Program-made: the position numbers and the translations under genes
Shown: positions 1 through 5,740 of the stretch, piece after piece
Numbering within the stretch: position 1 is the stretch's first letter
Layout: every line of letters starts with the position of its first letter
DNA from: AWTP1-13 sp035258605
GTDB taxonomy: Bacteria > Pseudomonadota > Alphaproteobacteria > Rhizobiales > Hyphomicrobiaceae
NCBI GenBank assembly: GCA_035258605.1
Contig: DATFXD010000287.1
Coordinates: 1 to 8,746, forward strand
Length of the DNA: 8,746 nucleotides
Direction: 5' to 3'
The notes under the pieces: generated by a model
What the model was told of the DNA's origin: nothing
The model's input: only the letters and a program-made list of their open reading frames with translations
Databases searched by the model: none

Positions 1-885
1 ATCAAAGACCTGCGCTACCGCACCGAATACCTGGGGCTGAGGCTCATCATCGCGCTGGTGCGGGCGGCGCCGATGGATGTCGCGGTGGCCGTTTCGGGCC
101 GGCTGTGGCGATTGATCGCCCCCCACGATCGGCGCCACAAGCGCGCCCTTGCCAATCTGGCCATTGCCTTCCCGGACAAGCCGCTCGAGGAGCGCGAAGC
201 CATTGCGCGGGCCATGTGGGAGAACCTGGGGCGGGTGATGGCCGAGACCATGCAGCTTGACCGCATCATCGCCGATCCCAACCGCATCGAGATTGCCGAC
301 GAGAAGCTCTATCGGCGCTACAAGGACAAGCTCGGGCCCGCCATCGGCGTCACTTTGCACATGGGCAACTGGGAGCTCGCCATCTGGCCCTTCACCATGG
401 CCGGCAACAATCCGGCCGCCGTTTACCGCACCGTCAAGAACCCGTACGTCGACCGCTATTTGCGCCGCATCCGGCAAGATCTCTACCCCGGTGGCCTGCT
501 GGGGCGCGGCCGCACGCGCGATGAGGGCCAGACCACGGCGCGGCTTATCATGGACTTCGTACGCCAGGGCGGGCGCCTCGGTCTCGTCTGCGATCTGCAC
601 GACCGCACCGGCATTGCCGTGCCGTTTTTCGGGCGCCCGGCGCAGTCGGTCGCCATCCCGGCCATGATCGCCCGCCGGGTCGGTGCCCGCATTTGGATGG
701 CGCGCTGCCTGCGACTCGGGACAGAAAGCCGATTTCGTATCGAGCTCAAAGAGTTGAAGGTACCCCGCAGTAGCAACCAGGCCGACGACGTGCGCTGGAT
801 CACGGCCCAAATGCAAAAGCAGTTCGAAGCCTGGGTGCGCCAGAATCCGGAGCAGTGGATGTGGAGCAACCGGCGCTGGGGCTAA
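1..885 (+). CDS. Lysophospholipid acyltransferase, LpxL/HtrB-like (5' partial)
   Basis: Probable inner-membrane acyltransferase that moves a fatty acyl chain onto a lipid A precursor or a related lipid. The frame is open from base 1 and ends at TAA 883-885, giving 294 visible codons. The first residues (IKDLRYRTEYLGLRL) resemble the usual start region of LpxL/HtrB proteins, so only a few to about ten residues seem to lie outside the window; the internal ATG at 58 is unlikely to be the start. The catalytic HX4E motif reads HMGNWE at visible residues 120-125 (bases 358-375). Further family blocks are the YRTVKNPYVDRYL stretch, the VPFFGRPAQSVAIPA stretch that lines the acyl site, and a C-terminal PEQWMWSNRRW close to the family's PEQxxWxHRRF. 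Family membership is clear. Whether the acceptor is Kdo2-lipid A, ornithine lipid or another lipid cannot be decided from sequence alone. It is followed by 122 bases before the lyase gene, which has its own promoter candidate. Confidence 0.9.
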   Translation: MKDLRYRTEYLGLRLIIALVRAAPMDVAVAVSGRLWRLIAPHDRRHKRALANLAIAFPDKPLEEREAIARAMWENLGRVMAETMQLDRIIADPNRIEIADEKLYRRYKDKLGPAIGVTLHMGNWELAIWPFTMAGNNPAAVYRTVKNPYVDRYLRRIRQDLYPGGLLGRGRTRDEGQTTARLIMDFVRQGGRLGLVCDLHDRTGIAVPFFGRPAQSVAIPAMIARRVGARIWMARCLRLGTESRFRIELKELKVPRSSNQADDVRWITAQMQKQFEAWVRQNPEQWMWSNRRWG

Positions 886-948
886 CGAGGCCTCGGCCCG
901 GCACCGCCATCGCCGATCGAGGGGCAACGCTGGTGGCCCCATCGACGT

Positions 949-976
949 TTGACTCCCGACAGGCGCTGCCTAGAGT
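949..976 (+). promoter_or_regulatory. Sigma-70-type promoter candidate for the malyl-CoA lyase gene
   Basis: TTGACT (949-954) is a 5/6 match to the -35 consensus. It is followed after 16 bases by TAGAGT (971-976), a 4/6 match to the -10 consensus. The position would start the transcript about 25 bases before the ATG at 1008. An A/G-rich ribosome site AGAAAGG (996-1002) sits 5 bases before that ATG. The evidence is sequence pattern only. Confidence 0.5.
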
Positions 977-1007
977 ATTTTGCCGCAGCGCAACAAGAAA
1001 GGCACCC

Positions 1008-2060
1008 ATGTCCGCGACGCGCACCCCGGCCAAGCATTTCATGGCGCTTGCCGCGGGCGCTCCCGAACCCTATCGGCAGTTGCCGGTGCGGCTCGAGCGC
1101 ATGATCCATTTCGTCCCCCCGCACAACGAGAAAATCCGCACCCGGGTCGGCGATTTGATCCCGCAGGTCGACGTCGTGCTCGGCAACCTCGAGGACGCCA
1201 TTCCCGCCGAGGCCAAGGCGGCCGCCAGGCAGGGCTTCATCGAGATGGCGAACGCCTTCGACTACGGCGCCACCGGGCTGTGGACCCGGATCAATGCCCT
1301 CAACTCGCCCTGGGCGCTCGATGACATTTTGGCGATCGTGCCGGCCGCTGGCGCCAAGCTCGACGTGGTGATGCTGCCCAAGGTCGACGGGCCCTGGGAC
1401 ATCCACTACCTCGATCAATTGCTGGCGCAGCTCGAGGCCAAGCACGCGCTGCGCAAGCCGATCCTGATCCACGCCATTCTGGAAACGGCGGAGGGCGTCA
1501 ACAACGTCAAGGCGATCGCCGCCGCCAGCCCACGCCTGCACGGCATGAGCCTGGGACCGGCCGATCTGGCCGCCTCCAGGGGTATGAAGACGACGCGGGT
1601 CGGCGGCGGGCACCCGGCCTATGGCGTGCTCGCCGACGCTGGCGCGCAAGGCGCCGAGCGGGCGTTCTATCAACAGGACCTGTGGCACTATACCTTGGCG
1701 CGCATGGTCGATGCCTGCATGGCCAGCTCCATCAAACCGTTCTACGGCCCGTTCGGCGACTTCGCCGATCCCGCCGCCTGCGAAGCCCAATTCCGCAATG
1801 CCTTCCTGCACGGTTGCGTTGGCGCCTGGAGCCTGCACCCGAGCCAGATCGAAATCGCCAAGCGTGTCTTCAGCCTCGACCCGCAAGAGGTGGCCTTCGC
1901 CAAGCGGATTGTCGCGGCGATGCCCGACGGCTCCGGAGCCGCCATGATCGACGGCAAAATGCAGGACGATGCGACGTGGAAGCAGGCGAAGGTCATTTTG
2001 GATCTCGCCAAGCTGGTGGCGAGCCGTGACCCCGAGCGCAAGGCGCTCTATGGTCTCTAA
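1008..2060 (+). CDS. mcl: Malyl-CoA / beta-methylmalyl-CoA lyase (HpcH/HpaI aldolase, CitE-like superfamily)
   Basis: Cytoplasmic Mg2+-dependent aldol lyase of 350 residues. Family members reversibly split (S)-malyl-CoA into acetyl-CoA and glyoxylate, and beta-methylmalyl-CoA into propionyl-CoA and glyoxylate. The start at ATG 1008 is chosen because AGAAAGG lies 5 bases upstream and a promoter candidate lies before it. The open frame extends back to 855, but that part overlaps the acyltransferase gene. Superfamily landmarks are visible: NLEDAIP (60-66), the substrate-binding Arg in LWTRIN (R94), the metal-ligand Glu in ILETAEG (E159) and Asp in GPADLAAS (D186). The conserved MKTTRVGGGHP, PFYGPFGDF and IDGKMQDDATWKQA blocks follow. 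From memory, the length and these blocks resemble the Chloroflexus aurantiacus lyase (about 348 residues) much more than the shorter Rhodobacter Mcl1. Chloroflexus-type enzymes also cleave citramalyl-CoA, so the exact substrate range here is open. The gene looks monocistronic. Confidence 0.88.
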   Translation: MSATRTPAKHFMALAAGAPEPYRQLPVRLERMIHFVPPHNEKIRTRVGDLIPQVDVVLGNLEDAIPAEAKAAARQGFIEMANAFDYGATGLWTRINALNSPWALDDILAIVPAAGAKLDVVMLPKVDGPWDIHYLDQLLAQLEAKHALRKPILIHAILETAEGVNNVKAIAAASPRLHGMSLGPADLAASRGMKTTRVGGGHPAYGVLADAGAQGAERAFYQQDLWHYTLARMVDACMASSIKPFYGPFGDFADPAACEAQFRNAFLHGCVGAWSLHPSQIEIAKRVFSLDPQEVAFAKRIVAAMPDGSGAAMIDGKMQDDATWKQAKVILDLAKLVASRDPERKALYGL

Positions 2061-2086
2061 AGCGGTGCTGTGCCGCAGCGGCTAAT

Positions 2087-2108
2087 GGTGCATGTTGGCC
2101 ACATCGCC
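2087..2108 (+). other. Hairpin between mcl and hspQ
   Basis: GGTG-C-ATGT (2087-2095) can pair with ACATCGCC (2101-2108) around a TGGCC loop. This gives eight base pairs with one G-U pair and one bulged C. It lies 27 bases after the mcl stop. No T-run follows, so a factor-independent terminator is not supported; it could mark the 3' end of mcl or lie in the hspQ leader. Confidence 0.25.
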
Positions 2109-2183
2109 GCTTGTGCATTGACGCGGCCCCCGCTCTGGGGCTAAGCGCCAGCAATCGCTGACCCTTCACGCGGGTGACGCCGA

Positions 2184-2519
2184 ATGGGCCATGTCCGGCA
2201 CGCGAAGTTCCAGGTGGGCCAGGTGGTACGCCACCGCCTCTATCCGTTTCGCGGCATCATCTTCGACATCGACCCGATCTTCGCCAACACCGAGGAATGG
2301 TGGCAGGCCATCCCCGAGGACGCGCGTCCTCGCAAGGACCAGCCGTTCTATCACCTCTTGGCCGAGAACGCCGAAACCGAGTACATCGCCTACGTCTCCG
2401 AACAGAACCTGCTGCCCGACAGCTCCGGCACGCCGTTGCGCCACCCTCAGGTGCGCGAACTGTTTAGCCTGGCGGAAGACGGAACCTATCGGCCCTTGTT
2501 CCTGCAGCATCCGCACTGA
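2184..2519 (+). CDS. hspQ: Heat-shock protein HspQ
   Basis: Small cytoplasmic protein of 111 residues, close to the roughly 105 residues of E. coli HspQ (YccV). The recognised family pattern is KFQVGQVVRHRLYPFRGIIFDIDPIF near the N-terminus, then a negatively charged middle, then QPFYHLLAEN, EYIAYVSEQNL and a short C-terminal tail (DGTYRPLFLQ). In E. coli it was described as a heat-induced DNA-binding protein that promotes loss of mutant DnaA, and in Yersinia as a specificity-enhancing factor for the Lon protease. The function here is inferred from family only. The start is ATG 2184 with a weak GGGTG eight bases upstream. TTGACG at 2118-2123 could be a -35 box, but the bases at -10 distance (TAAGCG) are poor, and I see no convincing heat-shock sigma promoter. 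The downstream neighbour is convergent. Confidence 0.9.
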   Translation: MGHVRHAKFQVGQVVRHRLYPFRGIIFDIDPIFANTEEWWQAIPEDARPRKDQPFYHLLAENAETEYIAYVSEQNLLPDSSGTPLRHPQVRELFSLAEDGTYRPLFLQHPH

Positions 2520-2562
2520 GACATCAAAGCTCGCGGTGCGCTTCGTCACTCCACAAGACAAC

Positions 2563-2581
2563 GGCCGCCATTGCGGCGGCC
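2563..2581 (+). repeat. GC-rich hairpin within an 11-bp direct repeat after hspQ
   Basis: GGCCGCC (2563-2569) pairs perfectly with GGCGGCC (2575-2581) around an ATTGC loop. The left arm plus loop, GGCCGCCATTG (2563-2573), is repeated directly at 2578-2588. No T-run follows, so by itself it is at most a weak transcription stop or an RNA-stabilising 3' hairpin for hspQ. Confidence 0.45.
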
Positions 2582-2607
2582 GCCATTGGTGACGTTGCGG
2601 TCCGGGC

Positions 2608-2634
2608 GTGGCGCTAATCAGCGCTTCACTTTTT
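2608..2634 (+). terminator. Candidate intrinsic terminator of hspQ, overlapping the ialB stop codon
   Basis: GTG-GCGCT (2608-2615) pairs with AGCGC-TT-CAC (2620-2629) around an AATC loop, with two bulged T residues. Five T residues (2630-2634) follow directly. The geometry suits termination of the rightward hspQ transcript. The ialB stop codon on the minus strand (complement of 2626-2628) lies inside the right arm. In the leftward direction the stem is preceded, not followed, by the homopolymer run, so it should not work as an intrinsic terminator for ialB. Confidence 0.5.
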
Positions 2635-3489
2635 CGCCGGCGGTGCTGCTGCCGGGGCGCTGCCCGTGGTCCCTTCCTTCTCCTTGGCTTCTTGCTGCTT
2701 CTTGTACTCTTCCATCATCTCGTGCTGGCGTTGCGCGATCTGCTGCATCAGGCTGCGGCGCGCCTCGCTATACTTCTTCGGATCGACCGGAGCACCGCCA
2801 TAGGACTGTTCGAAGCCGACCAGGGGGACCGGGAATGCGGCCGGTGCACCGGCGGCATTGATGGCAAAGACCATCAGACCACCGCCTTTTTTGAGGTCGT
2901 TCACAAGCTCCGGCGTCGCCTCGGTCTCGGCCGTGCAGCCGGCCGGATGACACAAGGTATAGGCGAGGCTGATCGGCTTCAGCTTTGATTCGTCGACCTT
3001 CTCGTTCTTTTGCGCCTTCTCCCACATATCCTTGGGATAGAGGGTGGCGCGCATCCCGGGCTGCAGCATCATGCCAAGCGGCACCATCACCATAAAGGCT
3101 TGCTTGTCCTGGCCCTCGACCTGGCGCACGGCGGCCGACACCAACACCATGCCCGAATTGCCGTCGAGGCGCTCATGATGCGTGAGGCAGATGTTGAGGT
3201 CTTTCTTCTCCTCCTTGCCCTCCTTGGTGCGTTGCGTCGCGGTCGCCTTCTCGCACAGCTTCACCCAAGCGCTTTGCGGCCCGGAGGGGGCAGCGGCGGC
3301 GGCCGCGGGCGCACCCTTCGCGGCGGGCGCCGGAGCGGCGGCCGGCGGCGCCGCCTTGTCCTTTTTCGCGGGCTGCTGGGCACCAGCCGGGGCCAGCATG
3401 ACGGTGATGCCCATCAGCAGCGCTGCTGCGATCGCGCCCGCCAGGCGCGCCCCGTCGATGGCGGAGGACGGAAATTGACGTTGGCTCAT
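2626..3489 (-). CDS. Invasion-associated locus B (IalB) family secreted protein
   Basis: Predicted periplasmic protein of 287 residues. Residues 1-38 form a Sec signal peptide (basic start, hydrophobic LAGAIAAALLMGITVML, cleavage near AGA-QQ). Residues 40-70 are a low-complexity Ala/Pro/Lys linker. The IalB domain runs from about 74 to 232. It shows four cysteines in the family pattern (WVKLC C79, NICLT C101, TLCHPAGC C180 and C185), the VPLGMMLQPGM core and the C-terminal VPLVGFEQSYGG. Residues 237-271 form a highly charged, probably helical tail (ARRSLMQQIAQRQHEMMEEY), followed by another Ala/Pro/Lys end. ATG 3489 is preferred because GAGGGAGAGG lies 11 bases upstream and the signal peptide begins there. 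An in-frame GTG at 3537 would add 16 residues without a suitable RBS. IalB was named from Bartonella erythrocyte invasion, but homologues are common in free-living alphaproteobacteria, so no pathogenic role is implied. Confidence 0.85.
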   Translation of the reverse strand: MSQRQFPSSAIDGARLAGAIAAALLMGITVMLAPAGAQQPAKKDKAAPPAAAPAPAAKGAPAAAAAAPSGPQSAWVKLCEKATATQRTKEGKEEKKDLNICLTHHERLDGNSGMVLVSAAVRQVEGQDKQAFMVMVPLGMMLQPGMRATLYPKDMWEKAQKNEKVDESKLKPISLAYTLCHPAGCTAETEATPELVNDLKKGGGLMVFAINAAGAPAAFPVPLVGFEQSYGGAPVDPKKYSEARRSLMQQIAQRQHEMMEEYKKQQEAKEKEGTTGSAPAAAPPAKK

Positions 3490-3514
3490 GTCGGTTTTGA
3501 CCTCTCCCTCGACC

Positions 3515-3530
3515 GCCGGTTTCGACCGGC
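3515..3530 (-). promoter_or_regulatory. Perfect tetraloop hairpin in the ialB leader
   Basis: GCCGGT (3515-3520) and ACCGGC (3525-3530) form a perfect six-pair stem around a four-base loop (CGAA in the ialB mRNA sense, TTCG on the plus strand). It lies 4 bases before the purine-rich ribosome site (complement of 3501-3510) and 25 bases before ATG 3489. It could influence mRNA stability or ribosome access; function is inferred. Confidence 0.45.
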
Positions 3531-3584
3531 TCCCCACCTCTACCCAAGGACTTCGGTGCGCCCGTCGTCAGCGCTCCCAGGTGG

Positions 3585-3606
3585 GCAGTAATGGGCCGAT
3601 TACGGC
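3585..3606. promoter_or_regulatory. Operator-like dyad in the ialB / peptide-binding-protein divergent region
   Basis: GTAAT (3588-3592) and ATTAC (3599-3603) are inverted around GGGCCG. The symmetry extends to GCaGTAAT-N6-ATTACgGC, with one mismatched pair per arm. The A/T-rich half-sites stand out from the GC-rich surroundings. The 299-base region 3490-3788 holds no credible gene. It contains this dyad, the ialB leader hairpin and the palindrome at 3627-3645. Its likely job is to hold the divergent promoters. Confidence 0.35.
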
Positions 3607-3626
3607 AATCCCGTGACCGCAACCAC

Positions 3627-3645
3627 AAGCTTTCCGCGGAAGCTT
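3627..3645. repeat. Inverted repeat with two AAGCTT sites
   Basis: AAGCTT at 3627-3632 and 3640-3645 flank TCCGCGG. The whole 19-base unit can fold into an eight-pair stem (one G-U) with a three-base loop. It sits roughly midway between the divergent genes. No T-run follows in either direction, so a protein-binding site is as likely as an RNA hairpin. Confidence 0.4.
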
Positions 3646-3788
3646 AGACCTTGCCAGGGATGACGTGGCGAGGCGGACACGCTTGCGCCCTTTGGTCCGG
3701 CTGTTGCCGGCCGGCCCTATGCTAGATTGCGACCCCTGCCGAAGCCGGCGGTTGTTGGCCATCGCCTTGCCGCGCACCCCCAAGCGAA

Positions 3789-5579
3789 ATGACGCACACC
3801 AAAATCCTGCTCCTTCTGACCATGCTGGCAACCGTGCTGGCGCTGCCTGCCGCGGCGCTGCCGGTCGAAGGCATCGCCATGCACGGCACGCCCAAGCATC
3901 CGCCGGGCTTTACGCATTTCCCCTACGTCAACCCCGACGCGCCGAAGGGTGGCCGGCTGGTGCTCGGAACGCTCGGCACCTTCGACAGCCTGACGCCGTT
4001 CATCATCAAGGGCGTTTCTCCGGCCAGCTTGCGCGACTACGTTTATGAGAGCCTACTGACGCGCAGCGGTGATGAGGCGTTCTCGCTCTACGGCTTGATC
4101 GCCGAAAGCATCGAGGTCCCCGACGACCGTTCTCAGATCACGTTCCATTTGCGCCCCGAGGCCCGCTTCTCCGACGGCACGCCGATCACCCCCGAGGATG
4201 TGCTCTTCAGTCACGCGCTGTTGAAGGACAAGGGCTGGCCCTACCATCGCGCGCACTACGGCAAGGTCGCCCGTGCCGAGAAGATTGCCGAGCACACGGT
4301 CCGCTTCACCTTCGAGGCCGATGGTGATCGAGAAATCCCAATGATCATCGGGCTGATGCCGATCCTGCCGCGCCACCGCATCGCGCCGGAAACCTTCGAG
4401 CAGACGACGCTCGAGCCACCGATCGGCAGCGGCGCCTACCTGGTGGCGCGGGTCGATGCCGGCCGCTCGATCACCTATCGGCGCAATCCCAATTGGTGGG
4501 GACGCGACCTTAACGTCAATCGCGGGCGCTTCAACTTCGAGGAGATCCGCGTCGAATACTTTCGCGACGCTGCCTCGCTGTTTGAGGCCTTCAAGGCCGG
4601 CGAGGTCGACATGCGGGTGGAGGAGGACCCGGGCCGCTGGCTGGAGGGCTATCATTTCCCCGCCGTCGCCGAGGGTCGCGTCCTCAAACAGGAGTTTGAA
4701 ACCCGCCTGCCCGCCGGGATGTCGGCGCTGGTATTCAATACCCGGCGCCCGATGTTTCGCGACGCGCGGGTTCGCCGCGCCTTCATCCTGTTGTTCGACG
4801 CCGAGTGGATCAATCGCAACCTCTACAACGGCCTCTACGAACGCACCGAGAGTTTCTTTGCCCGCTCCGACCTCGCCTCCTCCGGTCGCCCCGCCGATGC
4901 CCGCGAGCGGGCGCTGCTCGCGCCATTCACCGCCGACATCAAGCCCGAAATCCTCGCCGGCACCTATCGCTTCCCAGCCAGCGACGCCAGCGGCGACAAT
5001 CGCGCCAATCTGCAGGAAGCCTTCAAGCTGCTGACCGAAGCCGGCTACCGTCTTGAGAGCAACAGCTTGGTCAAGGACGGCCGACCACTGAGTTTCGAAT
5101 TTCTCGCCCAGACGCGGCCGCAAGAGCGGCTGATGTTGAGCTACGCGCGCACGCTTGAGCGGCTCGGCATCACGGTTCGCATTCGCCAGGTCGACAGCTC
5201 GCAATATTGGGCCCGCCTCAAAGGTTACGACTTCGACATGATCCAGTGGACCTGGGGCGCATCGCTGTCGCCGGGCAATGAACAGGTCAACCGCTGGAGC
5301 AGCAAAGCCGCCGAGATCGACGGCTCACTCAACTATCCAGGCGTCCAAAATCGTGCCGTCGATGCCATGATCGATGCCCTGCTCAGAGCCGAGGCGGCGG
5401 AGGACTTTGTTGCCGCCGTACGCGCCCTCGACCGCGCCCTCCTCTCCGGCGACTACGTGATCCCGCTGTTCTATCTGCCGCGCATCTGGGTGGCCCATTG
5501 GAACCACCTGCGGCAGCCCGAGGTACGCCCGCTCTCAGGTCTCGATGTCGACACCTGGTGGTCGGACCGGACAAACTGA
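3789..5579 (+). CDS. ABC transporter periplasmic peptide-binding protein, family 5 (YejA-like)
   Basis: Periplasmic solute-binding protein of 596 residues that would deliver oligopeptides (or related compounds) to an ABC permease. Residues 1-23 are a Sec signal peptide (KILLLLTMLATVLALPAAA) with no lipobox cysteine, so it is a soluble periplasmic protein. The family 5 signature lies at about 102-142 and includes LRPEARFSDGTPITPEDVLF. YejA-type traits are the HFPYVNPDAPKGGRL opening (43-57), IGSGAYLV, YRRNPNWWGRDL, FEAFKAGEVDMR and the C-terminal QWTWGASLSPGNEQ and LSGLDVDTWW. The length is normal for the YejA subgroup. ATG 3789 is chosen because the signal peptide begins there; the RBS is weak. 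TATGCTAGATT at 3718-3728 looks like a -10 region, but no -35 box sits at normal distance. In many relatives yejB, yejE and yejF lie adjacent; here none do, so this appears to be an orphan binding protein or a second copy. Confidence 0.9.
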   Translation: MTHTKILLLLTMLATVLALPAAALPVEGIAMHGTPKHPPGFTHFPYVNPDAPKGGRLVLGTLGTFDSLTPFIIKGVSPASLRDYVYESLLTRSGDEAFSLYGLIAESIEVPDDRSQITFHLRPEARFSDGTPITPEDVLFSHALLKDKGWPYHRAHYGKVARAEKIAEHTVRFTFEADGDREIPMIIGLMPILPRHRIAPETFEQTTLEPPIGSGAYLVARVDAGRSITYRRNPNWWGRDLNVNRGRFNFEEIRVEYFRDAASLFEAFKAGEVDMRVEEDPGRWLEGYHFPAVAEGRVLKQEFETRLPAGMSALVFNTRRPMFRDARVRRAFILLFDAEWINRNLYNGLYERTESFFARSDLASSGRPADARERALLAPFTADIKPEILAGTYRFPASDASGDNRANLQEAFKLLTEAGYRLESNSLVKDGRPLSFEFLAQTRPQERLMLSYARTLERLGITVRIRQVDSSQYWARLKGYDFDMIQWTWGASLSPGNEQVNRWSSKAAEIDGSLNYPGVQNRAVDAMIDALLRAEAAEDFVAAVRALDRALLSGDYVIPLFYLPRIWVAHWNHLRQPEVRPLSGLDVDTWWSDRTN

Positions 5580-5635
5580 TAAAGGCTAATACGGGCTTTC
5601 AGTTGCGGCGGGCGCGACGGTATGAGAGCGCGCGG

Positions 5636-5661
5636 CCGGTTGCGAGACCCGGTTGCGAGAC
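5636..5661. repeat. Perfect 13-bp tandem repeat upstream of the DUF6600 gene
   Basis: CCGGTTGCGAGAC occurs twice with no spacer (5636-5648 and 5649-5661). The second copy can also pair with downstream bases: GTTGCG (5652-5657) with CGCAAC (5666-5671), extended by CCC (5648-5650) with GGG (5672-5674) past one bulged G. It lies in the 161-base gap 5580-5740, about 80 bases before the next start codon. That position suits a regulator site or a leader RNA structure. I see nothing else of note in the gap. Confidence 0.6.
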
Positions 5662-5740
5662 AAGGCGCAACGGGTCACGGATCCCACAGCGCAGGCATTG
5701 CGATCGCGAGGTCATGGTGGCAGCGTTTGGAGCAACAGGT

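Noticed and set aside
886..895. Ten-base palindrome CGAGGCCTCG just after the acyltransferase stop
   Set aside because: It has no loop and no T-run, so it is not a terminator; short GC palindromes are common at this composition.
855..1007. Upstream in-frame extension of the lyase gene to ATG 855
   Set aside because: It overlaps the end of the acyltransferase, reads through the promoter candidate, and is unlike the family N-terminus; ATG 1008 has the RBS.
882..1886. 334-codon open frame on the minus strand opposite the lyase gene
   Set aside because: It is antisense to a strongly conserved gene, and its translation resembles no family. Long antisense frames are expected at this GC content.
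4053..5204. 383-codon minus-strand open frame opposite the peptide-binding protein
   Set aside because: The plus-strand gene is a full-length family match. The antisense product has no recognisable domain and reflects GC-rich codon bias.
5498..5740. Upstream in-frame extension of the DUF6600 frame into the peptide-binding protein gene
   Set aside because: It would overlap the preceding gene by about 80 bases and bury the signal peptide. GTG 5741 or ATG 5753 are better starts; ATG 5714 has its GAGG only two bases away.
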